Below are positions 56,020-64,000 of a stretch of 64,000 bases of DNA, in pieces. This stretch comes from M269 sp964640795 (lineage in GTDB: Bacteria > Pseudomonadota > Gammaproteobacteria > Enterobacterales > Alteromonadaceae), in the NCBI GenBank assembly GCA_964640795.1, contig CAZXIN010000029.1, forward strand, positions 5,507 to 69,506, in the 5' to 3' direction. The translations under genes were made by a program, and so were the position numbers. The number at the start of each line of letters is the position of its first letter. The stretch's first letter is position 1. Below the pieces are notes generated by a model. The model saw only the letters and a list, made by a program, of their open reading frames with translations, made no database searches and had not been told where the DNA came from.

Positions 56020-56718
56020 CTAACCGCCAGCGCCATTTGGTAGTAGGAAGACGAGATCGGGTGCATCATAGTCTGGAAAGGCTTTTTCAAGCGCTTCCGC
56101 TGTAAACTCTGCAGCAATCGGTCCAATACGCGACGTACCTGCTGTTGATAGGTAGGCGTAATCAGGCCCGTCATATTGCCTAGACGAGGTAAACTTCGGA
56201 ACCAAAGTTGTCCTTACTTTCTTCTCAGTCACTAGCTTTCCTTCGCTATCAAAAATCTTAATCTTCCCTTCCATCCGCGTATTAAATGAATTGATAGCAG
56301 CTAGAGGGAAACTTGACACATACATTTTATCAACATCAAGAACAACACGACCATCAAACCCATCGGGGTGAGCGCCCTCAATGCCACGCTTCATCATTTC
56401 AGTAATCAGAGACGGGATCGAATAGTGTTCCAAATTCGGTATAAGGCGCTCATTCGCCCATTCAACCTCAGAAAATTCACTATTATTCAATAAATTGCGA
56501 GGTAGCTGAGATTGGCGAGCGCCATCTCGGCGATATCTGCGAAAGACTTCTTCACGCTTTTTATCAATAGCAGAAATGCGATCCATACGCTTATCTAAAC
56601 GTTCCGAAAAGTTTACTTCCAAACTGTCCGTGCCTATATTAGCCATCGACGAAACACTGAATAAAATCGGTAATGTAAGCAATGTACCTTTAGCCAAACA
56701 ACCTAATATCTTTTTCAT
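56020..56718 (-). CDS. Exported protein of unknown function
   Basis: From the ATG at 56718 (ribosome binding site AGGAG) about 232 residues with signal peptide (ILGCLAKGTLLTLPILFSVS then SMA). The mature part has a basic, Arg-rich stretch (KKREEVFRRYRRDGARQ) and a later beta-rich region (FDGRVVLDVDKMYVSSFPLA, GKIKIFDSEGKLVTEKKVRT). I do not recognise it. A longer start at 56745 lacks support. Confidence 0.65.
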   Translation of the reverse strand: MKKILGCLAKGTLLTLPILFSVSSMANIGTDSLEVNFSERLDKRMDRISAIDKKREEVFRRYRRDGARQSQLPRNLLNNSEFSEVEWANERLIPNLEHYSIPSLITEMMKRGIEGAHPDGFDGRVVLDVDKMYVSSFPLAAINSFNTRMEGKIKIFDSEGKLVTEKKVRTTLVPKFTSSRQYDGPDYAYLSTAGTSRIGPIAAEFTAEALEKAFPDYDAPDLVFLLPNGAGG

Positions 56719-56783
56719 AACCCTCTCCTTTGTAGTCTCTATCATTATGTTAGAAGATGCTTGCTAAAAAAGCAAAGCAACAG

Positions 56784-59063
56784 CTAATTCACCGCCGCAA
56801 GGCAAGGTCGTTCAAGCATTGGCGAGATATGTTGTTCAAGCTCATCCCAGCACATAGGTTTCGCAATATGATATCCTTGAATCATGTCACATCCCATTTC
56901 CTCTAGCTTTTGCATGACGTCTTCATTTTCAACGCCTTCAGCAACAACAGATAGATTGAGATTATGCGCTAGCCCAATAGTTGAACGCACAATGGTGGCA
57001 TCTTGTTCATTCGTTAGCATCTCAGCAACAAACGTTTTATCTATTTTTAATGACTCTACGGGTAGCCTTTTAAGATAAGCGAGAGAAGAATAGCCGGTGC
57101 CAAAGTCATCAATAGACAGTTTGACCCCTAAACTAGCCACATCATTCAAAATACGTACGGCCATATCTGGATCAGTCATCAGTGCTGTTTCTGTTATTTC
57201 AAGTTCAAGCATTTTGGGATTGCTGTCATACTCTCTTAACATACACTTGAGTGAATCCAACAGCCTGTTATCCATCAGATTCCTTGCAGAAAGATTAACC
57301 GAAACAGTGAAAGACATTCCCTGCTCTTGCCATTGTTGCTGTTGCTTTAATGCCAGCTCGATAACATTCTCTGTCAATCCATGAATGACATTGCTTACCT
57401 CCGCCAACGGAATAAACTCATCTGGTACAAGCAACCCTAATGTCTTGTGCTTCCACCTAACAAGCGCCTCAAAGCCACTAATACAACCAGTCTTAAAGCA
57501 AAATTTGGGTTGAAAATAAACACACAACTCTTTTTGGCGAATGCAATCGTTCAAGTCAGCAATAATGGCAAAACGCTCTGGCGTATATTTGTTCATTTCA
57601 GATTTATAAAATACAACGCCTTTTCCACTCGTCTTTGCTTCATACATCGCCACATCTGCGCGCTTAAGCAGTTCATGGCTATTAATACTCTGATGGGGAG
57701 AAACTGAGATACCAATACTCGAATCAATCTCAATTTTGATATGATCTATCTCAATAGGCTGACAAAGCCGTTCCTTAATTTGATGCGCGTAGTGCATTAA
57801 CTGGTTTTCGGTATGCTCACCATGAAATAATATGGCAAATTCATCCCCACCCAATCGAAAGAGTTTGCCTTTCCACAAACTCAATAGGTCGTTAATTTGA
57901 GGGCCTACACGACATAACACTTTGTCTCCCATGTAGTGGCCCAAACTATCATTAATCTCCTTAAAACGATCGAGATCTAACAACATAATCGAAGATCTTA
58001 AATGTGGTTGCTTGTTTCGAACGAGATCAAAAGTTTTATGCAATAATGTACGATTCGCTAACCCTGTTAGTGAGTCGTGATCTGCTCTATGTTGTAACTC
58101 ACAATGGGAGCTAATATGCATTAGAGATAAACAAAAAGTACGACCGATAGCTTCTAGTGCGCTTAGCTCATTGGCTTGGGGAGCTCGATTAGCAGCGAAA
58201 CCCAAAGCCATTAAGCCGATACAAACATCCTGATGACACAGCGGTATCACCAGTATCGTATTCACTCCGACTTCTTTATATAGTGCTTTCACTTCGGGAT
58301 AGAGTTGAGAGCTATTCTGAACATCTTCGCAAACAACAATACTGGTGCCTACATCTAACGCAGCAGCAACTCGATTGATGTTGTGCTTTTCACAAAAGCG
58401 TACATTCTCGCCTCTCTGACGTTCAATAGGGTAACTCCTCCCTGTAATGGAAGAAGAGACATTCGCACGGATACAAGAGCTCACTATGTCATCAAAGTTA
58501 CCAATATGCTTTAACGTTTCCGCCGTTGCCGTTTCAACGTCATCACAGCTTTGTAACTTGGTAGACAGTTGAATAATTAAATTCAATCGACGGTTTTGTT
58601 CCTGCAACAAGCTTTGTGAACGTTGTAGCTGGTATTCAAGGTTTTTACGGGAATCTATATCAACACACACACCCGCGTAACCTAAAAACGCTCCACTTTC
58701 TTCACTGTAGACTGGGTTTCCTCTATCCAATACCCAATGGTATTCTCCCACAGCATTTTTGATACGATATTCCGACTCATAAAGTAGTTTTGCATCAAAC
58801 GCACGAAAATAATTTTCCATCGTATGCTCAATATCATCTGGATGGATCCCATGCGTAAAACCGTCAATGAGCTCTTGCTCAAGAGTCCGCCCTCTGTAAT
58901 CAAGCCATGCTCGGTTAAAGTAGGTGCATTCTTTGTCTGGCCCTGCAGTCCACATAAAGGCAGGTAACGAATTGGTTAAATTACTGATAACTTCTTTAGG
59001 ATCAGTAATATAAGTAACACGGTCACCTGAAGTAACCTTAATCTTGTTTGGTTTATTTAGCAT
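56784..59063 (-). CDS. PAS-GAF-GGDEF-EAL cyclic-di-GMP enzyme
   Basis: 759 residues. PAS domain (about 25-150, FMWTAGPDKECTYFNRAWLD), GAF domain (about 165-325), GGDEF domain (about 340-490, HDSLTGLANRTLLH and RLGGDEFAIL), EAL domain (about 505-750). The EAL active site is intact: GFEALVRWKH, NLSARN, EITETAL, DDFGTGYSSLAYLK, KIDKTFVAEM, VVAEGVENE and QGYHIAKPM. GGDEF is canonical, with no RxxD product-inhibition site seen just before it. It should make and/or break c-di-GMP under control of PAS/GAF ligands. No signal or membrane helix. Confidence 0.95.
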   Translation of the reverse strand: MLNKPNKIKVTSGDRVTYITDPKEVISNLTNSLPAFMWTAGPDKECTYFNRAWLDYRGRTLEQELIDGFTHGIHPDDIEHTMENYFRAFDAKLLYESEYRIKNAVGEYHWVLDRGNPVYSEESGAFLGYAGVCVDIDSRKNLEYQLQRSQSLLQEQNRRLNLIIQLSTKLQSCDDVETATAETLKHIGNFDDIVSSCIRANVSSSITGRSYPIERQRGENVRFCEKHNINRVAAALDVGTSIVVCEDVQNSSQLYPEVKALYKEVGVNTILVIPLCHQDVCIGLMALGFAANRAPQANELSALEAIGRTFCLSLMHISSHCELQHRADHDSLTGLANRTLLHKTFDLVRNKQPHLRSSIMLLDLDRFKEINDSLGHYMGDKVLCRVGPQINDLLSLWKGKLFRLGGDEFAILFHGEHTENQLMHYAHQIKERLCQPIEIDHIKIEIDSSIGISVSPHQSINSHELLKRADVAMYEAKTSGKGVVFYKSEMNKYTPERFAIIADLNDCIRQKELCVYFQPKFCFKTGCISGFEALVRWKHKTLGLLVPDEFIPLAEVSNVIHGLTENVIELALKQQQQWQEQGMSFTVSVNLSARNLMDNRLLDSLKCMLREYDSNPKMLELEITETALMTDPDMAVRILNDVASLGVKLSIDDFGTGYSSLAYLKRLPVESLKIDKTFVAEMLTNEQDATIVRSTIGLAHNLNLSVVAEGVENEDVMQKLEEMGCDMIQGYHIAKPMCWDELEQHISPMLERPCLAAVN

Positions 59064-59868
59064 AAAAACGACTACTTTACTGTTTTTAAAACATATATAG
59101 CCCGTTAAATGAAAAGCTATATTGATATTCTTCTAAAGACCTATATTGTACGTTTTTTATTCCATCTTGTTATACAGACATACAAATCAATGAATAATTA
59201 CTAATAACAAATTTGCATTTCAGAAGGTGATAAGTCACTCCAAAAATCAAACACTTAGCTCATAGAATAGAAAGTAAAAGCAGTTAACATGCATTTGCAA
59301 ATGTACGACTTACTACATAGCACTACCAGCCCTTCAAGCTCTACAGATGTAGACAGGACGCGCCTTAAGCAAATAGGTATGAAAATCTATCCCTTTGATC
59401 GGTATCTTATACTACTTTCGCTTGAATACTGGTATTACAAGTATTCAACACAGGCTCGTGCAACCACGCATGTAGTCTTTTCAAGACTTTGTTGTATTTG
59501 CTCTCTTACAGGGGGATAAAAGAGCATGTGCACTCACACAAAATTCTTTGATAGTACTCGTTAAAACATCGATGCAATAACCTAAATCATAGCCGCCGAA
59601 ATAACAAAGCTGCTGACCATTTTCTCCTTGGACAAGCTGACATAGGGCATCGGGTAAATCAAAGAGGGCAACAAGCCAGGTTGGGGATTGAACTGACAAA
59701 ACTAGGTCGGCAAGTTGCCTATATACTATGTGGGGTTTTAAATGGTTATGTCTCCGCGATTTATTACATACCTTCAAGCCACGCTACCTATGGAATGACA
59801 GGAAATACATGGCACTCCCTCGCGCCTTTGCTCAGAGAGGTCATCAGTATCGGGTTTTAGCAAACAAC
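59064..59868. other. Long gap without a supported gene
   Basis: About 800 bp with no recognised gene. The possible frames (59289-59519 plus, 59481-59777 minus, 59728-59940 plus) have no motifs or ribosome binding sites. The first 220 bp are AT-rich and could hold the promoter of the GGDEF-EAL gene. The rest may be decayed coding sequence. Confidence 0.5.
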
Positions 59869-60528
59869 TTAACTGCTCCTATTCGCTTTTGCACACCTGT
59901 GTCTTACGGTGACCAAAAACACCAATGCCAGCGAGAATGAAGCTAAAGTCGGTGGGGCAGGAACAGAGGTTGGAGCTGCTGAAATTGTAACGCTACCAGC
60001 ACGAGTATCGGATGTGAAACTCAGTCCTCCGCCGAACGGCCCTGAAGCGCCTTCATTTGATATATTAGCTGTTATGATCGGGAGAATAAGGCTAGTCGAT
60101 AAGGCATCTTGAAAGCTAAACCCACTTAAGCTGAAAAAGAATTCATAATCATTTTGGGCAGACCCAAAGCCACCTGGACCAAGGAATTCACCACCGATAT
60201 TGACAGAAACAAAAGACCCATTGGCGCCATTGAAAACATTAAAGTTTGAATTGTCGGCCGTAAAATTTGTGCCATTGATGGTCAAGCCGGAAAAGCTTCC
60301 AAGCGAGTCACCTGTGATATTCTCAAATGCTGACACATCTGCAATATCTACTTGAAACGAGAAGCTTAGGTCAGAGATTACAGTAGGGTCCGGAGTGATC
60401 TCCAAGACTTCTGAAAATGTTGCTGATTCTACAATTCCATCAACGTTAAAAATGAGGGCGCTTTGAGCAGAAGCACAAGCTAACGCAGCTATCCCAGCAG
60501 CAAAATAATTCCTTAAACGTTGCAGCAT
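59869..60528 (-). CDS. Secreted protein with PEP-CTERM-like sorting signal
   Basis: From the ATG at 60528 (AAAGG upstream) about 219 residues. Signal peptide (RNYFAAGIAALACASAQSA), a beta-rich, low-charge body rich in Ser, Asn, Gly and Phe, and a C-terminal tripartite tail: VPAPPTLASF, a hydrophobic stretch (SLALVFLVTV) and basic RHRCAK. This is the PEP-CTERM layout with a VPAPPTL variant of the PEP motif. Exosortase would process it; none is in the window. An earlier start at 60576 is less likely. Confidence 0.8.
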   Translation of the reverse strand: MLQRLRNYFAAGIAALACASAQSALIFNVDGIVESATFSEVLEITPDPTVISDLSFSFQVDIADVSAFENITGDSLGSFSGLTINGTNFTADNSNFNVFNGANGSFVSVNIGGEFLGPGGFGSAQNDYEFFFSLSGFSFQDALSTSLILPIITANISNEGASGPFGGGLSFTSDTRAGSVTISAAPTSVPAPPTLASFSLALVFLVTVRHRCAKANRSS

Positions 60529-60639
60529 GATAAACCTTTTAGTTCCTAGGGGTATTGATGAATAAATTATACCCACTCAAAAAGCTTACTGATGATAAAT
60601 TCATAATTCTTCATAAATGCAAGGTATACAGCGAGATTA

Positions 60640-60978
60640 CTAGCCACGATATTTTTCTTTCTTACGGACTTTGATTTTATCAACGTAAATGCTGGTATCA
60701 GCCGAAAGACAGGTGTCATCGATATTGCCGTCCATTTGTAGCTCGACGATTTGCTCTTGCTGTTTAGCACGCAGGGCCATATTAAGTTTCATCGCAGTAT
60801 CAGCGTCTGACTTTGCGCCTAAGGTTTGCCAAGCTTGGCCTTCGAGCTGAATAAAGACTTTGTCTTCCGTTGAATACACTTGCTGTATCTTAGCCGCTGG
60901 GCATTTGGTTTTGGCCAAGACATTAGCAGCAGGTAATATTCCCACTATAACCATTATTGTTAAAATCACTTTTTTCAT
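60640..60978 (-). CDS. Small exported protein of unknown function, coupled to transposase gene
   Basis: 112 residues: signal peptide (KKVILTIMVIVGILPAANVLA), then KTKCPAAKIQQVYS and a later Cys in DDTCLSADT that could form a disulfide. Similar small proteins with a CPAAKIQ-like start occur in gammaproteobacteria, function unknown. Its ATG overlaps the Y1 transposase stop (ATGA), so translation is coupled. Confidence 0.75.
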   Translation of the reverse strand: MKKVILTIMVIVGILPAANVLAKTKCPAAKIQQVYSTEDKVFIQLEGQAWQTLGAKSDADTAMKLNMALRAKQQEQIVELQMDGNIDDTCLSADTSIYVDKIKVRKKEKYRG

Positions 60979-61700
60979 TTGTTCATCCTTTGTATTTTTT
61001 GTTCGTTACCTTTTCGCCAACCTGTTGGTCGACCTCGCTTGCCTTCAACCATCCGTTTCCCAGTCATTGCTTGAACATCCGCAATAAAGTGTTCGTTTCC
61101 TAACGCAAGGCCTTTGTTGGTAGCTTTACGGATATCATCGAGTAGCTTCTCATCAACATGACTCGCGAATAATGTTCGATACGAAGTTCGCCTTTCTTCA
61201 TCATTTTTCCCTAACCCCTTATAAATAACGTGAGGGGTCAACAAGTCTGTATGTTTACCTAACGCGTTGCATTGATAACTTGACCAGCTATACTCCGCGG
61301 GATCATCTACCATCCCAGCTCGAACCGGGTTTAACTCTATGTAGCGATATAGTGCCAATAGGTATGTTTCTTCTTGTACCAAGCAGGAGCGAAATCGACC
61401 TTCCCATAATGTACCACTACGTCTATATGTTCTATTAAAATACAGTACGTACATTCGCCCCAAAGACTGCATCATTTGCGATATGCCCGTCACTGTTGAC
61501 GGTGTGCATAACAAATGCACGTGATTGGTCATCAATACCCAAGCATGTATTGCCACTTGGTACTTTTTTGCATACGCCTTCAACCAAGTGACATAGGCTT
61601 TCATATCCTCCTCAGTCGCAAAGCATATCTGTCGGTTATTTCCTCGCTGGATAATATGCTCTGCCACACCTACAGCCGATGCCCTTAATTTCCTTGGCAT
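60975..61700 (-). mobile_element. REP-associated Y1 transposase (RAYT)
   Basis: 241 residues of the Y1/HuH transposase family related to IS200/IS605 TnpA. The HuH motif is TNHVHLLCTP, and the catalytic Tyr lies in EETYLLALYRYIELNPVRAG. The C-terminal half has a basic tail (GKRGRPTGWRKG). RAYTs are domesticated and mobilise or maintain REP palindromes. No flanking target duplication was seen. Upstream (61753-61771) lies GACTCTGACCCC, a sequence often found near such genes. Confidence 0.93.
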
Positions 61701-61749
61701 TACCTCTCCTTAAACTCTAAATAACTAACGCTCCACACATAAATTATTT

Positions 61750-61775
61750 AATTTGACTCTGACCCCATTTATTCC
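61750..61775. repeat. Possible RAYT-associated sequence upstream of the transposase
   Basis: The motif TTTGACTCTGACCCC (minus-strand equivalent GGGGTCAGAGTCAAA) stands just upstream of the transposase gene. Such sequence is common beside Y1 transposase genes. No matching copy was noticed at the other end. Confidence 0.3.
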
Positions 61776-61791
61776 TGAGTGATCCCTATTT

Positions 61792-62097
61792 CTAAACTTG
61801 ACTGTTAAGCAATATGTATCCAAATAACGCAATCAATAACATTTGAAGAGATGATAAAACTACATATAAGCTAAATCTTTTAATTTTCAACTTTACTTTA
61901 AAAAGCAGAGACAACGGGAGAACAAAAAAAGGACCGACAAGGAAAGTGTAGAAAACAATATCCTCTAGCAACCCGTCAATAGATAAAACTTGAACAACAT
62001 CATCTAACAAGTAAATAAAGCTGAGGGAAAATATTAGGATAGCTAAAACATCTAGCATCCAAATGAACTTTCGATTCAATAACCTACTTTCCATCAT
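61792..62097 (-). CDS. Candidate immunity membrane protein of the RHS toxin
   Basis: 101 residues, AT-rich gene. Three hydrophobic helices (MLDVLAILIFSLSFIYLL, about 43-65, LQMLLIALFGYILL). The ATG at 62095-62097 overlaps the RHS stop by 3 bp (frame -1), the classic arrangement for a toxin-immunity pair. No known family recognised; role is inferred from position. Confidence 0.6.
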   Translation of the reverse strand: MMESRLLNRKFIWMLDVLAILIFSLSFIYLLDDVVQVLSIDGLLEDIVFYTFLVGPFFVLPLSLLFKVKLKIKRFSLYVVLSSLQMLLIALFGYILLNSQV

Positions 62098-64000
62098 TCA
62101 TTACCTCCCGTTGCAAATTGGAAAGCCTGTGAGTCGACTCTATCCCAAATTTGATGTTTCAAAAGCTCATTCATTCTACCAAGTGGACCAGTGCCTTCGC
62201 CATGAGTATGTATATGTACATTGTCCCTATCTTCAGTTACCCATCGACGAACTATGCCTGGATTAAGAAGATGTCTAGAAATACCATTTTCGTTAGGGGG
62301 GAGAGTAATATTAAGAATAGTACCTCCATCGGCAGAAACCTCATGCCTAACAAAACCCACAGGCAGAGCAAACCCAGTTTGCTCATCTACGACAGGATTT
62401 CCATTCGCTCCGGGTGCAGGATATCGCTGTAAACCTCCCCTAACATTTTCTAAAGTACAGCCAGGTGTTGATTTACTGCATGAATTATCTAAGTAATAAA
62501 AATGGAAATCCTCATGTGATTCATCAAAATCTGGAACCCCATCCTCATCTACAGAAAGTATGCCATCTTCCTTACTTGGTTCAAGAACAGAGCCATCCGA
62601 TTGTTTTACAGTTCGTCCATTAGGGCTTGCACCAGCCTTACCACTTTTGTCTCCGCCACCGAAAGATACTCTCGCTAGAGTTTGATTACTGCCGATATCA
62701 GCTAGGGAAGCACTAGCTAATTGACCACCATCAGAGAATGAGTAAGTCGTTTCAGTACCATTACTACTGGTAACTGAAAGTGATTCTATTTGTATAAAAT
62801 CACCACTACCGTCTCCAGCACTGACAAAACGATTTCCATCGCTGTCTTCAAATATCTGAGTTTTCTCATCTATCTCCAGCGTTTCTGTAGCATACCCACT
62901 AGGGTCAGTATAGGCCAATGGATTATTCATCACATAGCTGTAAGGGTTGATGGCTTGGGTGTTAGTCGGGTCAACAATCACAGGGTCAACAGAGAGGAAT
63001 CTACCAACATTGTAATCATACACCCGCCCATTCATATGAATGATTTCTACTTCATCCAAGTGCTCATGGTCGGTGTAACCACGACGAGTTGGCATATCAC
63101 TGTCTTGACCGTTGTTGTATAGCCTTGCTGCCATGTTCAGGCTCGATAGTGGTGCCCAGTCACCGCCTTTCGGTGCACCGAAGGGGTCGTAGCTTCTTCT
63201 TGTAGTCACCTGAGCATTATGGTCAGTGAAAGTCGCACTGGAGCCTAAACGGTCTTTGTGCGTAAAGCGGATTTTGTTATCAATCGCACTGCCATCACTT
63301 TGATTCGTGGTCTCTATCAGTATCGCCATATCACCAAGGTAAGTGGTCTCTTCTCGCACTGCATCAGCGCCTGAGCCTGACAGCTCAACCTCAAACACCT
63401 TATCAATGTAATAGGTAGTGATAGTTTCATTGTTAACGGTTCTAACCTGCTTGTAACGCATCAAGTCAGCACCATAGTCCAAATTAACCGTACTGCCTAA
63501 ACGACTAATACGTGTCGGCTTATTAAACACATTGTAGGTGTTCTCTGTCGTCAAAGCGTTTGATGCACTGCCTCTTCGGGTTAAGTTACCCTTCGCATCA
63601 TAACCAAAGTGCGTACTGCCACCGTCTTTTAACGCCACTTGTTGCAACTGATTAGAGCCGGCTTTATAGGTGTAGGCGTTGTTACTGCTTGTGGAGTAAT
63701 CGGTCTTTCTCATCAGATTACCCACCGCATCATAGCCATAATCAATCGCGCCGGTGAAGCCACTGGTCGTTAAGCTCGAGCGCGTTAAGCGATGCAACCT
63801 GTCATAGGTGAAGGTTTCGGAGGCATTCACATCCGATGCATCATTACGCTGGGTAATCACATTACCGTAAGCATCGTAATTGGTGTATCTCAGATGATGC
63901 ACCGCGTTGGCGCCACTGTTCACACGCGAGCTTTCCATTTGCCCGGTGCGTGCACTGTAGACATAGGTGGCATTAAGTGCGTTATTGGTGAGGTTGGCTT
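62094..64000 (-). CDS. RHS-repeat polymorphic toxin, 3' part (runs past the window)
   Basis: At least 635 codons; the frame stays open to base 64000, so the 5' part lies outside. RHS/YD repeats (YDAVGNLMRKTDY, YDAKGNLTRRGS), the conserved core (DRLGSSATFTD, RRSYDPFGAPKGG) and the core end GRFLSVDPVI, NPYSYVMNNPLAYTDPSGY are clear. The C-terminal tail of about 265 residues after PSGY has no recognised toxin family. It includes a His cluster (DNVHIHTHGEGTGPLGRMNE) near its end. The RHS barrel encloses a toxic tip that is usually released by cleavage. The overlapping small membrane gene is a candidate immunity partner. Confidence 0.9.
   Translation of the reverse strand, partial: ANLTNNALNATYVYSARTGQMESSRVNSGANAVHHLRYTNYDAYGNVITQRNDASDVNASETFTYDRLHRLTRSSLTTSGFTGAIDYGYDAVGNLMRKTDYSTSSNNAYTYKAGSNQLQQVALKDGGSTHFGYDAKGNLTRRGSASNALTTENTYNVFNKPTRISRLGSTVNLDYGADLMRYKQVRTVNNETITTYYIDKVFEVELSGSGADAVREETTYLGDMAILIETTNQSDGSAIDNKIRFTHKDRLGSSATFTDHNAQVTTRRSYDPFGAPKGGDWAPLSSLNMAARLYNNGQDSDMPTRRGYTDHEHLDEVEIIHMNGRVYDYNVGRFLSVDPVIVDPTNTQAINPYSYVMNNPLAYTDPSGYATETLEIDEKTQIFEDSDGNRFVSAGDGSGDFIQIESLSVTSSNGTETTYSFSDGGQLASASLADIGSNQTLARVSFGGGDKSGKAGASPNGRTVKQSDGSVLEPSKEDGILSVDEDGVPDFDESHEDFHFYYLDNSCSKSTPGCTLENVRGGLQRYPAPGANGNPVVDEQTGFALPVGFVRHEVSADGGTILNITLPPNENGISRHLLNPGIVRRWVTEDRDNVHIHTHGEGTGPLGRMNELLKHQIWDRVDSQAFQFATGGNE

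Noticed and set aside
59289..59519. 76-codon plus-strand frame
   Set aside because: Low-complexity, no motif, and inside a gap where other overlapping frames are equally long.
59481..59777. 98-codon minus-strand frame
   Set aside because: Has no recognised domain or ribosome binding site; overlaps another frame. It could be a decayed gene, but support is too weak to list.
62790..63122. 110-codon frame antisense to the RHS core
   Set aside because: Shadow of the RHS repeat coding strand.
1..64000. CRISPR arrays, tRNA or rRNA genes
   Set aside because: No regular spaced repeats, cloverleaf sequences or rRNA-like stretches were recognised by eye.

Overview
The window looks like chromosomal DNA of a marine-type gammaproteobacterium with moderate-to-low GC. 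This is suggested by the pilM-N-O-P-Q/aroK/aroB/damX/dam/rpe/trpS backbone, a fused E1 keto-acid dehydrogenase, glutaryl-CoA dehydrogenase, the arginine succinyltransferase (AST) genes, a TorF-type porin, a DUF2970 protein and a PEP-CTERM-like protein. A Kangiella/Aliikangiella- or Alteromonas-like host would fit, but the genus is not decided by the sequence. No tRNA, rRNA or CRISPR array was seen.

Layout. 1-1366: the 5' part of a membrane Cache-domain sensor. 1502-12605: amino-acid catabolism, with a LysR regulator divergent from gcdH, a fused E1 plus a FabD-like acyltransferase, a DUF1338 protein (2-oxoadipate dioxygenase/decarboxylase family), an M13 peptidase lipoprotein, and an alpha/beta hydrolase overlapping kynureninase. 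These enzymes suggest a lysine/tryptophan route through kynurenine, 2-oxoadipate and glutaryl-CoA. 12659-15043: an exported serine hydrolase and a membrane AraC regulator. 15167-18993: astD, astA, astC. 19286-25545: an HDOD protein, two SDR enzymes, two exported proteins, a cupin and a class IV aminotransferase. 25624-39505: a housekeeping block (pabA/trpG, trpS, rpe, porin, two small genes, dam, damX, aroB, aroK, pilQPONM), almost all on the minus strand. 39642-47299: mrcA, maeA, fadE and a small membrane protein.

47415-54676 is a self-contained, apparently self-regulated export locus on the minus strand. It encodes a periplasmic adaptor, an ABC ATPase, an FtsX/MacB-type permease, an NtrC-type sigma-54 activator and an NtrY-like kinase. 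Upstream of the first gene I see a -24/-12 promoter match and two tandem 17-bp dyads that look like enhancer sites for the locus's own activator.

55015-59063 holds an RlpA-like lipoprotein, two uncharacterised genes and a PAS-GAF-GGDEF-EAL protein. 59064-64000 is accessory in character: a gene-poor gap, a PEP-CTERM-like secreted protein, a small exported cysteine-containing protein coupled to a REP-associated (Y1) transposase, and the 3' end of an RHS polymorphic toxin gene followed by an overlapping AT-rich membrane-protein gene that is a candidate immunity gene.

The most interesting points are the sigma-54-controlled export locus, the RHS toxin tail with its putative immunity partner, the E1/acyltransferase pair that lacks an E2, an SDR enzyme without the catalytic Tyr/Lys, and paired PsrA-like boxes upstream of fadE.
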